DNA of 57,500 bases, from contig CAJNDS010002508.1 in assembly GCA_905221605.1 (NCBI GenBank), positions 277,501-335,000 on the forward strand, given 5' to 3'. Within the stretch, counting starts at the first letter, position 1, and every line of letters begins with the position of its first letter. Below, one piece after another: positions 43,790 to 55,466 of this stretch. Under the pieces are notes generated by a model, which saw nothing but the letters and a program-made list of their open reading frames with translations, was not told the origin of the DNA and did no database searches. Position numbers and translations under genes: made by a program. Source of the stretch: Symbiodinium natans. Taxonomy: Eukaryota > Sar > Dinophyceae > Suessiales > Symbiodiniaceae.

Positions 43790-45990
43790 AAAAAACAAAA
43801 AAACATATACATATATATAGGGCGTCCGCCTATTGCGGTTCCCCTTATTTTTTTAGGTTTACATAAATGTATATATTTTAACCCTAAACCATCGTTATAA
43901 GCACAGCAACAAGTCGATGATGATGTAGGTACCCCAAACCTATAGGGTTAAGTTTGACAGGTTTAGGGCTTAAGATTCAGGCATTTAAACGTAAGCCCGC
44001 AATGAAACCTAAACCCTAACCGTTCAACCCGATAGAGTTAAGGTTCAGCGGTTAGGGTTTAAGATTTAGGTATTTTTAAACTTTAAACCTAAACCCATAG
44101 AGATTTAACCTTAAGGGTTGAAAGTTCGGGCAGTTAAACCTTAACCCTGAACCGTTTAGGGTCAGAACCCTAAAACCCGACAGGGCTCTACAAGGAACAA
44201 AGGTTTTGACCCTAAAGGGTGCTGAAGGTATACATGCCCAGAATTTAGGTTTTCTTGAACCATTCAACCCTACAGGGTTTAAAGGCTTAGGGTTTAAGCT
44301 TTAGGCATTACCTGTACGATAGAACCTTAAAGCCCTATAGGGCTTGGGGCATAGATCCCTAAACCTTGAATCCCATAGGGCTATGCCTACGTTTGTAGGG
44401 CTTTCTTCCCGGTGACGCGAGAATACTGTGAGCAAATGTCCTTTTCACTACTTCCTGGGATTCAAAATATAAACAAACCATATCGTTATATGATAGAATT
44501 TAGGTTTTGCTTATCGGGGGATGGTTGCTTGAGCTATCTTAGGTAAGGTAAGGATTTTAGGATAGAGGTTTTGTTTTGCTTTTTGGGGCGTGATGGGGTT
44601 ACCCTCATTTTCTTATAGGCTATTTACATGTATATAGATCAAACCCTGAACCATAGTTATAACCGCAGCAATAAGTTATAACCTTGTCATAAAGAAATTT
44701 CCGCAGAGCTCGTCAAATCCGATCATGATGTAGGCGCCCCAACCCTGGAGGGTTAAGGTTGACAGGTTTAGGGTTGAAGATTGAGGCATTTAAACCTAAG
44801 CCGGCAATTCAACCTAAACCCGAAACTTTAAACCCTATAGAGTTAAGGTTTAAGGGGTTGGGGTTTAGGATTTAGGCATTTAAAACGAGAATTCAAAAAG
44901 TTTCAATCTTAAGTGTTTGAAGTTCGGGCATTCAGACCTTAACCCTGATTCGTTTAGGGTCAGAACCGTAAAACCCTATAGGGCTCCCAAAGGTTCAAAG
45001 ATTTTAACCCTAAAGGGTACTGAAGGTATACATGCCCAGACCTTAGGTTGTCGAACCATTGAACCCTATAGGGTTTAATGGTTTAGGTTTAAGGTTTGGG
45101 CATTAATTACCTTTACAGTAGAACCTTAAACCCCCCAGAGCGCTTGGGGCTCAAATCCCCAAACCTTGAATCCCATAGGGTTATGCCTACGTTTGTAGCG
45201 CTTTCGTCCCGGTGACGCGAGAATACTGTGAGCAAATGTCCTTTTCACTACTTCATGGGATTCAAAATATAAACAAAGAGGATAATTCAAGTTTTGCTTA
45301 TCGGGGGATGGTTGCTTGAGCTATCTTAGGTAAGGTAAAGATTTTAGGATAGAGTTTTTGTTTTGCTTGAGCTATCTTAGGTAAGGTAAAGATTTTAGGA
45401 TAGAGGTTTTGTTTTGCTTTTTGGGGCGTGATGGGGTTACCGTTACCCTCATTTTCTTATAGGCTAATTTACATGTATATCAATCAAACCCTGAACCATA
45501 GTTATAACCGCAGCAAAAAGTTATAACCTTGTCATGTACAGAGCTCGTCACTTTCACTACTTGCTGGGATTCAACATATACACAAACTATATCGTTAAAT
45601 GATGGAATTCAGGAATTGCGTATCGGGGGATGGTTGCTTGAGATGTTTTAGCTAAGGTAAAGTATTTGGGATATTTCGCTTGTTGGGGGCGTGATGGGCT
45701 CCCTTATTCTTATGGGTTTACATAAGTGTATAAAAATCAAACCCTAACCCATAGTTATAACCACAGCAATAAGTTATAACCTTGTCATATAGAAATTTCC
45801 GCAGAGCTCGTCAAATCCGATCATGATGTAGGCGCCCCAACCCTAGAGGGTTAAGGTTGACAGGTTTAGGGTTTAAGATTGAGGCACTTAAACCTAAGCC
45901 GGCAATTCAACCTAAACCCGAAGCTTTAAGCCCTATAGAGTTAAAGTTTAAGAGCTAGGGTTTAAGGCGCAATCCCATATAGTATACGTA
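43790..45990. repeat. Degenerate satellite with repeated long units
   Basis: Three diverged copies of one segment (GGTTAAGGTTGACAGG then GCATTTAAACCTAAGCC) start near 43944, 44749 and 45845. A second segment (CGGTGACGCGAGAATACTGT and following bases) recurs near 44410, 45210 and, truncated, 45551. A 55-bp duplication, CTTGAGCTATCTTAGGTAAG and following bases, lies at about 45311 and 45366. Palindromic CCCTATAGGG-like words occur throughout. Confidence 0.75.
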
Positions 45991-46130
45991 TACTTATGAG
46001 CAGAAAAAATACGGGAGACACTGCTTGCGATTCAGAATATTCGGAGCAGAAAGGATACAGGGGACACTGCTTGCGAATCAGAAGTTTAGGAGCAGAAAAG
46101 ATGCGGTCGAGGTACCTCGGCAGGAGCACC

Positions 46131-46735
46131 ATTAAACCATCAAACCATTAAACCAATAAACCATTAAACCATTGAACCAATGGTTTCCCCCTTATGAGAA
46201 TCCCCTATTCTATTAAACCATTAAACCATTAAACCAATGGTTTCCCCCTTATGAAAATCCCTTAAACCATTAAGCCATTAAGCCATTAAGCCATTAAACC
46301 ATTAAACCATTAAACCATTAAACCATTAAACCATTAAACCATTAAACCAATGGTTTCCCCCTTATGAAAATCCCTTAAACCATTAAGCCATTAAGCCATT
46401 AAGCCATTAAGCCATTAAGCCATTGAGCCATTAAACCATTAAACCATTAAACCATTAAACCATTAAACCAATGGTTGCCCGCCATGAAAATGGTTTAATG
46501 GTTTAGGGGATTCTCATATGGGGGAAACCAGTGGTTTAATGGTTTAATGGTTTAATGGTTTAGAATTTTTAATAGGGGGAAACCATTGGTTTAATGGTTT
46601 AATGGTTTAATGGTTTAGGGGATTTTCAGAAGGGGGAAACCATTGGTTTAATGGTTTAATGGTATGGTTTAATGGTTTAATGGTTTAGGGGGGAGACCAT
46701 TGGTTTAATGGTTTGAGGGATTCTTGGTTAGATGG
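46131..46735. repeat. Large inverted repeat of ACCATTAA-like units
   Basis: The left arm (about 46131-46485) is (CCATTAAA)n with interspersed ACCAATGGTTTCCCCCTT blocks; the right arm (about 46490-46735) is the reverse complement, (TTTAATGG)n with AGGGGGAAACCATTGG blocks. The centre is near 46490. Both strands could form a hairpin of a few hundred bases. Confidence 0.8.
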
Positions 46736-46785
46736 TTTAAGGGAATGTGCAAAAAACACAGGGGAACCGCTATAGGCGGTGACCC

Positions 46786-46846
46786 ATATATATATATATA
46801 CATATACACGTATATATATATATATACATGTATATATATATATATA
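46786..46846. repeat. (TA)n-rich microsatellite
   Basis: TATATA runs interrupted by CATATACACG and CATG. The run lies directly beside the inverted repeat. Confidence 0.9.
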
Positions 46847-47404
46847 CCCCTACACACCCTCATCGTTGTTCAAGAGCCAGCTCACCTACGGGTGGTTGCG
46901 CGCCGGCCGTTCATACCCAGAGGGGGATTAGGGGCTAGGGCTTAGTATCCCCTGACAGCAACAAAGTGCCTGGAAACTATGACCCGCGCTTCCTTGCCTA
47001 GGCTATTCGGGTTCCACAGCAGATGCGAGGTCATGGTGCAACAGTTCAACAGCAAGGTTGCGAGCCATCAACCCTAAAACCGCTACACCCTAAAAAGCCC
47101 CTTGTAAACCCTGAACCCTAAACCCCCAACCGTAAACCTTGAACAGCCCCAAACCTAAACCCTAAACCCTAAACCCCCTAACTAAACGCTACAGCCATCT
47201 AGAACCATAAAGGCCCCAAAGAAACTATATCAAGACCCCTAAGGCAACTCTCAACCCCAACAACAACCCCCAAAGCCCGAAACACCTTCACCAGCTGCTT
47301 CTTTGTACGGAATGAGGGAAGTAAGGGTATATATGGGGGGGGATATAAGCCTCATTCCCTACGAGGGGGTTTAGGGTTTAGGGTTTGGGGTTTAGGGCTA
47401 GAGC

Positions 47405-47463
47405 CTCGTCCAGCTCGTCAAGGAGCGAGGACGCGTCAAGGAACCTGGGCGGCTTAAATCGCC
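47405..47463 (-). CDS. Exon, minus strand
   Basis: Acceptor CCCAAGGAG, then RFKPPRFLDASSLLDELDE with GC donor (GAG|GCTCTAG). The helical LDASSLLDELDE end is protein-like. G-type repeats lie on both sides, so the donor arm has the wrong orientation compared with most exons. Confidence 0.5.
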
Positions 47464-48806
47464 CTCCTTGGGTTTCAGGGTCCAGACTCAGGGTTTAGGG
47501 TTTAGGGTGTGGGGTTTAGGGTTGTAGGGTTTAGGGCTTAGGATTTCGGAATTAGGGTTTAGGGTTAGGGTTTAGTGTGTTTTGCCAGGGCTTAGGGGCG
47601 GTTCAGGGTTTAGGGCCTAGGGTTTTGGGCGTAAGGTTTAGGTTTGCCAACAGAACCATATGTGCAGTAGGTTCCCTCTTCGGGAAACTGGGGGTTCTTT
47701 TTCCAACCGCCCAATCCTTTGCAGGCCCTGTCGCTCAACCGAAGACGCCCCCCTCCTAAGGCATGAAGGCCATGAATGCTCCGGCTTCGGGAGATTTTAG
47801 GGCTGAGGGTTTGGGACTTCAGCTGAGACATCTTGTGGTCGAACGCAAAGAAAACCTCAAAAACCACCAGGATAAAGCCTAGGAAGCCTCAGAAGTCCTA
47901 CAACACATATCCGCCCCAAAGCCAGCTGTAAAATCAGAGCCACTGCTGTGCAATGGCCTGGCGAGCCTCATATCCCTCCTCCACACGGGGCTTAGGGCTT
48001 GGGATATTCTTGGCAGCTCGTTGAATTCCGATCGCTTGCGTGGGTTCCTATGAGCAGAACGCAAAGGGTGTGTCCATGGGGTGTATGATTGACGGAGATC
48101 CTCTAGGACTCATGTAAGGTTTAAGGTTTAAGGTTTATAAGGCTTAATGATAAGGTTTATAAGGCTAATAAGGTAAGGTTTACAAGGTTTATAAGGTTTA
48201 TAAGGTGTAAGGTGTAAACCAAAACCACTAGGTTGCTTGATTTCAGTAGAAGAAGCAGCCTCCACCCTCTCCAATGATGTCGGACCCCCACACCTCATGC
48301 AGGGGCCTTAGTATTTAAACTAGGATTTGGGGGGATATTGCAGCATAAATTTCAAGGGACTATGAGGCAATACTGTTAGCAATTATTCCGATCCCAAATT
48401 AAACCCGAAACCCTAATCGCTGTGAACCCTGGACCCTGAACCCTCAACCCTCAACCCTAAACCCGAAACCCTAGACTTTCAAAAACCCTAAAGCCTTGGC
48501 ACTCCTGAAAAGACCTGCAGCTTTTGCATCCTCAATCCTGCAACCCTAATCCTTGCGAAAGTCAAGCTTCTGAACACAAGGCCACCCAAAAAACCTGCTG
48601 AGAACCTCCCCCCCGCGTGCCACGAGACACAACGGGCATAAAAACGCCAAACCACGAAAAACCTAATCAAACCCTGAACTCTTGCATTTAACCCTAAACC
48701 CCAAACCCTTAAACCCCTAAAATCCCAAACCTTCAAGACCTTCCGAACCCTAAACCCTCAACCCTCTTGAACCCTAAACCCTAAACCCTGAACCCCAAAA
48801 CCCTAC
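47464..48806 (-). other. Intron with opposed arms and TTTATAAGG repeat
   Basis: The G-type arm is at about 47470-47585 and the C-type arm at about 48690-48806. A short AAGGTTTATAAGG repeat lies at 48113-48215. The interior is otherwise unique; minus frames at 47610-48064 lack support. Confidence 0.5.
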
Positions 48807-48865
48807 GCCCCAGTCCTTGAGCGGGTCAGCACCTTCCTCGTCGCTGTCGTAGTCGCCGAGGAGCC
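48807..48865 (-). CDS. Exon with GDYDSDEEG, minus strand
   Basis: Acceptor GTCGACGCAG, frame GLLGDYDSDEEGADPLKDWG, donor GTAGGG. The acidic DYDSDEE string resembles the disordered acidic N-termini seen in splicing and RNA-binding proteins, but this is not diagnostic. Confidence 0.6.
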
Positions 48866-50410
48866 CTGCGTCGACAGGTTTAGGGGTCTAGGGGTTAAGG
48901 GGTTAAGGGGTTTAGGGTTTAGGGGTTTAGGGTTTAAGGGGTTAAGGGGTTTAGGGCTTGATGGAGGTGCAGGGGTTTTCGGGGGCTTGGGGGTTGTTCA
49001 GGGGTTCAGGTATTCAGGGGTTTAAGGGTTTAGGGGTTTAAGGGGTGCAGGGGTTCACGGGGTTAAGGGCTTCAAGGCAGGAGAAGGCGCCTTCTTTGAG
49101 GCTTCCAGAAGAACGAGGTGTACAAGGCTGCGAAAAGGCTCGGAGAAGGGTATATCGGGCTCAGGGGTTTTTCAAGGGCCGGCTTTTCGGGGCTTAGACA
49201 CGGGGTTCCCTGAACCCTAAAACCCCCTACACCCCCCTGACCACGCTTGAATCTCAAGCCTAACCCGAGCCATATGAGTCCCTGAAGAGATGACGGCTTC
49301 GCGCCGTTTAGGGTTAGCTGAAGGGGCCAAGGATTTAATTTGGGGAAATGGGTTAGGGGTTTTCTTTAGGGTTTTAGCGGTTTGAAAACTGAGATTCAGG
49401 GCTTTAGGGGTCATGAGGTCTTAGGCGCTGTAGGGGCGCGAACAGCTACATCCAACAAAAGAACATCTCAAGAAGGTCGGGGTAGCACTGCCACCGCCAA
49501 CCCCTCAACCCTCAAGGTCAGTTTAGGGTTTCGGGCTTAGGCTTAGGGTTCTAAGGAACCCACTAAACCCTAAACCCTGAAACCTAAACCCTAAACCTTA
49601 AACCGGGCTAAGCCTCAGCTCTGAACCCCGAAATAACCCTGGCCTGTGCTCATGGCTCTCAGCGCGGTGAGGCAGAGGAGCCCGGAGCCATGGCTGTCAA
49701 CAGCAGGAGCTGAGGGACTAGAGTTCAGGGTGCTGGGGTGTTGGGGTTCAAAGGTTTCGGCGTCAGCTTTTGTTGGGGGGCTTTCAGGGTTGGCTATGCT
49801 TCGGTGCTTCAAGCTTCTTACGGCGTCCAGAAAGCGGGGTCACACACCGCAAGTTGCCATTGAGCTCCCGACCTTTACTCCTATCCTGCTGGAGAGCTCC
49901 ATGGGTGTAGGGTATAGGGTTTAGGGCTTCAAGCTTAGAGTTTAGCGTTTAGGGTTTAGGGCTTAGGGCTTAGGGCTTTGGGGATCCAGTTCTTGTCGGG
50001 TTTGACTTCCGGGTAGACAGGGGGGCTCCGATGGCTGCTTGTTCGAGGTGGGGAGATCCTGTCCATGAAGCCTCCTTGAGTCGACGTGCGGGAGGCCAGG
50101 TGTGGGCTTGTTGAGAGAGATGGGACCTTTTCCCCCTTTGCGGACCGTTTTGTATGGGAGTTTTTGTGTAAAGTGCCTGTATGCTAGGACGCTGTGGATC
50201 CCTCAAGCCCAACCCAACCCCGAGCCCTAGCACCCTAACACCCTGACACCCTAACACCCTAACACCGTAAAACCCTAAAACCCTAAAACCCAAAAAACCT
50301 AGAACCCTACAACCCTGAAACCCTAGAACCCTAATACTCTAAAACACTAAACCCCTAAAACCCCTAAAACCTCCCTAAAAGCCCCCAGAACCCTAAAACG
50401 GTTCGGTCAC
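48866..50410 (-). other. Intron with opposed arms
   Basis: The G-type arm (48880-49070) mixes TTTAGGGG and TTAAGGGG; the C-type arm (50215-50398) mixes CCCTAAAA and CACCCTAA. A plus-strand segment at about 49106-49147 reads KNEVYKAAKRLGE before a GT and might be an exon of an opposite-strand gene. Other interior DNA is unique. Confidence 0.45.
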
Positions 50411-50490
50411 CCAGCAGGGTGAAGTGGTCGCGGCACCCCAGTCTGCAGCCGTCGTGTTGGATCATCGACCCATATGAGCTCGATGAACTC
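50411..50490 (-). CDS. Exon, frame ambiguous, minus strand
   Basis: Acceptor CAAAACACAG and donor GT (TGG|GTGACC), 80 nt. Two frames are open: EFIELIWVDDPTRRLQ and IQHDGCRLGCRDHFTLLG. C-type repeats lie on both sides. Coding is likely, but the frame needs the neighbouring exons. Confidence 0.5.
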
Positions 50491-51688
50491 CTGTGTTTTG
50501 AATAATCCTAAACCCTAAACCCTAAACCCCAAACCCTAAACACTAAAGCTGTGTAGGGTGCAGAGTTTATAGGGCTGAGCGTTTGCAGCTAAACGTCTAA
50601 GACCCGGCACTCATATAATACTTGGGTGATGGCTTCCACGCCTCCGAAAAGGGGCCTGTAAGGCTTAGGCTCAATGCATCCGGACTGAAACCCATCCTGC
50701 TTCTCCCGGCACTCATCAGTCGACCTTGAAACCCCAAGATACACAAAAGCCTCGTACCTCAAAACTCAAAACCATTCCCTTCTGGGTGCCAGGAAAGAGT
50801 TAGGGTTTAGGGTTTACGGTTTAGGGTTTAGGGTTTAGGGTTTAGGGTTTAGGGTTTAGGGTTTAGGGTTTAGGGTTTAGGGGGGAAGGGTGAGTGACGA
50901 GTGAGAAGAAATATAAGAGAGAGAGAGCTTATAGGTCAGGGCTTATAGGCGGGTTTTGAGGAAGGCTGAAGGGCAAGGCGTCGTCTTCAGGTTTCAAACC
51001 TTTAGGGTTTTAGGGTCTTAGGAAAGTTTTGGGGGGCCCTATAGCCTAAACCATCAATCCTGGACATGGGGTTTCGGCACCACGTACCACCCCCCCCCCC
51101 CCCCCCCCCCCCCCCCTCGGTGTTAGGGCTTAGGGTTTAGGGGCGGAAGCCCAGCTGAAAGCCCAACACCCCCAAAACCCTAAACGCCCCCTCCGAAGGT
51201 CCTGTGTCCACGCAGCGGGATCACTCCTTCAACAAGTGGGCGGTTGCAGTAAATCGAGGGCATGGTGGCTTAGGGCAGAGGGGCCTTAAGCATGCCATGT
51301 GCCTCTCAAATAGGAGGCTCGGACCTGAACCCTAGCACCCCGAAAACCCTAAATCTACTAAATCCCGAAACTCTAACCCCTGAACCCGAAACCCTAAATA
51401 TCCCAAATCCCTAGTAAATCAATAAATCCCTAAACTCTATCCCCTGAAGCCTAAACCCTAAATATCCCAAACCCCTAAGAGCCCCAACAAAACGCTAAAT
51501 TCATTCAAGCCCTCGAACACAAAATCGCCTCAACCTCAAGCCCTGAATCCCCTCCCCACCCCCCCGCCCACCCCCGCCCCCGCTACGTTTTGGGTTTAGG
51601 GTTTCGGTTTCGGGTTTAGGGTTTGGGGTTTAGGGCTTAGGGTTTAGGGTTTGGGGTTTAGGGTTTAGGGTGCTGCTTCTGACAAGGC
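50491..51688 (-). other. Intron lacking the usual 3' arm
   Basis: It begins (low side) with C-type repeats at 50505-50540. G-type arrays lie at 50803-50882 and 51592-51670, and a run of 27 C at 51090-51116. The interior is unique otherwise. Confidence 0.45.
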
Positions 51689-51752
51689 CTCGCTCTCCAC
51701 GAGACATTGACGCCTCCTTCCCTGAACTGCACTGCCAAAGACCTCGCAAGAA
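51689..51752 (-). CDS. Possible exon, minus strand
   Basis: Acceptor GAGCTCCAG and GC donor; the frame FLRGLWQCSSGKEASMSRGE is open. G-type repeats lie on both sides. Evidence is limited to splice-like ends and an open frame. Confidence 0.35.
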
Positions 51753-52239
51753 CTGGAGCTCGGTGAAGGGCTTTAGGGAATTTTAGGGTTTAGGGTTTAG
51801 GGTTTAGGGTTTAGGGTTTAGGGTTTAGGGTTTAGGGTTTAGGGTTTAGGGTTTAGGGTTTAGGGTTTAGGGTTTAGGTTTTGGGGCTAAGAGTTTTGGG
51901 GCACCAAATCATCTTACATCCACACAATCCTGAAGGGCAACGCCTGCTGGAGTGCGATTTTTGTTGGAATTGCCACAGCCAACCAGAGAACTCTCCTTCA
52001 ATGGCCTAAGCCCCCCAAAGGGGACTGTGCTGGAAGTGGGGTTGCGTTTGGGGCTTTGGCCTCGGAACTGGGAGATGAAAAAAACTGTGCGGGGCAGCTT
52101 GCAAGTCCCAAGCAGCCCCGAAACGCCCCCGAAACCCTAAACCCTAAACCCTAAACCCTAAACCCTAAACCCTAAACCCTAAACCCTAACCCCTAAACCC
52201 CTAAACCCCTAAGCCCCTTAACCCCTAAACCCCAAACAC
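51753..52239 (-). other. Intron with opposed arms
   Basis: The G-type arm is at 51773-51885 (pure TTTAGGG) and the C-type arm at 52132-52238 (CCCTAAA passing into CCCCTAA). The interior of about 240 nt is unique. Confidence 0.6.
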
Positions 52240-52320
52240 CTCGTTGGCACCTCTCTGGACCCATGAGCCCCACCACGCCCTTTTGGGCGTTGGAACGGCT
52301 TCCTGAACTTGAGACTTGAA
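52240..52320 (-). CDS. Exon, Trp-containing, minus strand
   Basis: Acceptor CGTTCGCAAG adjoins the CCCTAAA arm. The frame reads FKSQVQEAVPTPKRAWWGSW and then VQRGANE, with donor GAG|GTGTTT. The WW-G-SW string and Lys/Arg content look like genuine protein. No family is recognised. Confidence 0.65.
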
Positions 52321-53212
52321 CTTGCGAACGTTTAGGGCTTAGGGTTTAGGGTTTAGTGTTTAGGGTTTTGGGTTTAGGGTTTAGGGTTTCGGGCGTGCCA
52401 AACGGAAGCGCGCTTTGGGAGCGCGCGGTAGTCTGCAGACCTACCCACCCCAAGACCGCCCACTTACAACTCTCAAGGAGTTAAGACCTTTTATTTTTTT
52501 ACGAAGCATCACATGAGTCAGCACTCACGCCCTTTTGGGGACCTCCACAAGGTGCGTGGACCAGGGCATTTGCGATGCGCAGACAGAAAGGCGAGGCAGG
52601 GTCAGCGAAGACAGCTTGGGTTGGGGCGAAGGGGCTAAGGCCAGGGGGTTGTGGACCAGGCCACAACTGGTGTGCGGACAGCGGGCTTGGCGCGAAGGGG
52701 TAAGGCCAGCAAAGCCAGGGCCAAGGCCAGGGCCAGGCCAGGGGCAGGGTCGGGCCAGGTGAGGGCCAGGCGGGCCACGGCCCCTGGTCCCTATTCCAGC
52801 GCTAGGGCCAGGGCCAGAGCAGGTCAGGGCCCAAGCATTCTTCCACAGCCGCCTGCCCCAACAAAACGGCCCCTGGTCCCCACAGCCCAGCAGGGGCCCA
52901 CCCAGGGGCCTCCAATGCAGGACCCAACAATGTGTGCGGATATACAATACAGTGACAAGTGCTGACTCGGCCTGTGCCTGAGGGTAAGCCAGCCTGGAGG
53001 CAAGCTCGGTCGCCCGCCTGGGGCTCCCTGGCAGGGTCTCACTGAGCGCTCGACCAGCGCCCACCGCTACCCAAAAGACAAGAGAGTGGGGTGGCGGGCG
53101 TTTAGGGGGTTAGACAGTTAGGGTTTAGGGTTTAGGGTTTTAGGGTTTAGGGTCTAGGGTTTAGGGTTTAGGGTCTTGAGGCCTTAGGGTCGTGCTCCCC
53201 ACGGCCTCTCAC
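52321..53212 (-). other. Intron with GC-rich GGCCAGG minisatellite
   Basis: The G-type arm is at 52328-52395. A GC-rich interior includes GGCCAGG-type repeats (about 52690-52830). The donor-side block at 53115-53190 is G-type, so this intron breaks the two-arm rule. A 179-codon low-complexity frame in the interior is not called. Confidence 0.5.
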
Positions 53213-53266
53213 CAAGGTTGCTGAGCGAATTGAAGAAATGGCAAAGGAGCCGCTCGACCTCGGGGT
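53213..53266 (-). CDS. Exon with canonical GTGAGA donor, minus strand
   Basis: Acceptor GCCCGAAG, frame PEVERLLCHFFNSLSNL, donor GTGAGA. The hydrophobic helix is protein-like. The plus strand is also open (TKVAERIEEMAKEPLDLG), but the strong donor and neighbouring exons favour minus. G-type repeats lie on both sides. Confidence 0.5.
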
Positions 53267-54292
53267 CTTCGGGCTTGGGGGTTTAGGGGTCTTGGGGGTT
53301 TGGGGGTTTGGGGGGTTTGGGGGCTTGGGGGTTTAGGGGTTTGGGGGTTTGGGTTTTGGGGGTTTGGGGGTTGGGGTTGGGGTAAAGGGTTTAGGGTTTG
53401 GGGGTTTCGGGGTTTGGGGGTTTGGGGGTTTGGGGTTTGGGGGTAAAGGGTTTAGAGTTTGGGGTTTGGGGGTTTGGAGTTTAGGACTTGGGGGTTTTGG
53501 GGGTTTTGGGGGTATTGGGGGTATTGGGGGTTTGGGGTTTTGGGGATTTGGGGTATTGGGGGTTTTGGGGGGTTTTGGGGCTTTTGGGTTTTGGGGGTTT
53601 ATTGGGGGTATTGGGGGTGTGGGGTTTTGGGGTTTTGGGGTATTTGGGGTTTTGGGGGTTTTGGGGTTTTGCGGCTTTGGCGCTTTGGGGTTTTGGGTTT
53701 AGGGTTTAGGTTCTGCACGAGACGGGGACTGGGTTTGCGGGTAGGGTGTGGGGGGGCTTAGGGTTGAGGGTTTAGGTCTTTGGGGTTATGCCCTAAATGC
53801 CCCAAAGCCTGAATGCCCAACGTACCCGTCAACACGAGCAACTCCCATGCAGTTTAGTCTTTAGCTGGCTTAGGTTAGTTGTCTTGGGGTTGAGAAACTC
53901 CAAACCCTAAACCCTATACACCCTAAACACTATTGTAAAGGTATTCATGGCATAGCTTGGGGTTTAGTCCTTGCCGGGTTTGGGGAGCTTCCCCAGGATT
54001 CGACCAGACAAGAGTGAAGAGTGCCCCTTCTTTTGAGGGTTTAGGGGTCAGGGTTCGTTTAGGGTCAGGGTTCTTCCACAGGCATTGACGCCTTGGCTTT
54101 CACCTTTCGTGGGATCCCCTGTAGGGGTTAGGCTTTGGGGTTTGGGAAGAACGAAGTTTGTGTGGGATCCGCACAAACTCACGGCCTACAAAGTCTCTGA
54201 CTTCTCATGCAGCCCAAAAACTCCCGTTGCAGGAATGACCCTAAACCCTAAACCCTAAACCCTAAACCCTAGACCCTAAACCCTAAATCCAC
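53267..54292 (-). other. Intron with opposed arms; TTTTGGGG variants
   Basis: The G-type arm (53275-53710) is a mixture of TTTGGGGG, TTTTGGGGG and TATTGGGGG, strongly G-rich; the C-type arm (54239-54290) is CCCTAAA. The interior has unique pieces at 53780-54230. Confidence 0.6.
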
Positions 54293-54383
54293 CAGGGTTT
54301 GACTCCAACTTCGCTCTTCTTGGCCGGCGTGATGGCCACTGCATGGATGCGGGAAGCGACGAAGCCCAGCTCCAAAGATGTTG
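54293..54383 (-). CDS. Possible exon, frame ambiguous, minus strand
   Basis: Acceptor CTTGTTTGAG, donor GT (CCTG|GTGGATTTAGGG). Frames SWASSLPASMQWPSRRPRRA and IFGAGLRRFPHPCSGHHAGQ are both open, and so is the plus strand. Position between opposed arms supports an exon; frame is unknown. Confidence 0.4.
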
Positions 54384-55374
54384 CTCAAACAAGTCGTGAA
54401 CATCGGGCGGCATTCAGGCCCGCACCGTCGCGGTTTCGGGTTTAGGGTTTAGGGTTTAGGGTTTAGGGTTTAGGGTTTAGGGTTTAGGGTTTAGGGTTTA
54501 GGGTTCAGGGTCTGCGTGCTGCAAGAGTGCAGTGACATGTGCATCCAAAGAATCAGGGATTCCAGACATCGGACCTATACTGAAAAATGCTGCAGCTATA
54601 CTCAGAACTCACACGCTTGAAGCATTTAGGCTTTAGGGTTTCTGTCCCTACCTGGCCCTTCCACTACCTACTTTTTGTCCTAGGAGCTGTCGCACCAGCA
54701 TCGCTTCAAGCCTCAAACCCGAAACCCCCGAAATCCATCAACGCCCCAACACCTTAACAGCCCCCAAACCCTAAACCCTAAACCCTAAAACCTAAAAGCC
54801 ATAAAGCCTAAAACCCGAAACCCTAATGAAACCGGAAAAGCCCAAAACCCTGAACCCTAAAACCTAAAGCCCTAAAGCCGCAAAACCCTAAACCCTAACC
54901 CTAAAACCCTAAACCCTAAAGCCATAAACCCATAACCCCTAAAACCCAGAAGCCCTAAAGCCCTAAAACCCCTAAGCCCTAAACCCTAAAACCCTAAAAC
55001 CCTAAAACCCTAAAACCCCAAAACCCTAAAACCCTGAAACCCTAAAACCCTAAAACCCAAAAACCCTAAAACCCTAAAACCCTGAAACCCTAAACCCCTA
55101 AAACCCTAAAACCCAAAAACCCTAAAACCCTAAAACCCTAAACCCCTAAAAACCCTAAAACCCTAAAACCCTAAAACCCTAAACCCCTAAAAACCCTAAA
55201 AACCCTAAAAACCCTAAAAACCCTAAAAACCCTAAAAACCCTAAAACCCTAAAACCCCAAAACCCTAAAACCATAAAACCCTAAAAACCCTAAAAACCCT
55301 AAAACCCTAAAACCCCAAAACCCTAAAACCCTAAAAGCCCTAAAGCCCTAAAGCCCTCCACCCCAAACCCCAAC
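54384..55374 (-). other. Intron with opposed arms; CCCTAAAA array
   Basis: The G-type arm is at 54434-54505 and a very long C-type arm at 54765-55372, mostly CCCTAAAA and CCCTAAAAA rather than CCCTAAA. A unique part lies at 54510-54760. Confidence 0.6.
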
Positions 55375-55466
55375 CAGGGTGGCCGGGCGGATGATCCTGG
55401 CGGCAGGTCCGTTGCCAGCTGGAGGGCCTCTCAGAGAGAGGCGATCAAAGAAAGGTCGCCGATGGT
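55375..55466 (-). CDS. Exon, minus strand
   Basis: Acceptor AACCCCAAG next to the C-strand arm, frame RRPFFDRLSLRGPPAGNGPA continuing to ARIIRPATL, donor GT (CTG|GTTGGGG). The other two minus frames contain stops. It is one of the clearer right-hand exons. Confidence 0.6.

Larger units (their letters stand above)
43462..47404 (-). other. Long repeat-rich interval between exons
   Basis: It contains a G-type arm (43482-43760), a degenerate satellite (43790-45990), a large inverted repeat (46131-46735), an AT microsatellite (46786-46846), weak C-type words (47090-47200) and a G-type block (47362-47398). The arm next to the upstream exon's donor is G-type, so this interval breaks the two-arm rule. 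No gene is seen. Confidence 0.5.

Noticed and set aside
46131-46735. CRISPR-like array of short repeats
   Set aside because: Units are contiguous 8-mers without unique spacers, and the genome is eukaryotic.
52525-53064. 179-codon minus frame in GC-rich DNA
   Set aside because: It overlaps the GGCCAGG minisatellite and is low-complexity Pro/Gly/Ala; no splice or motif support.
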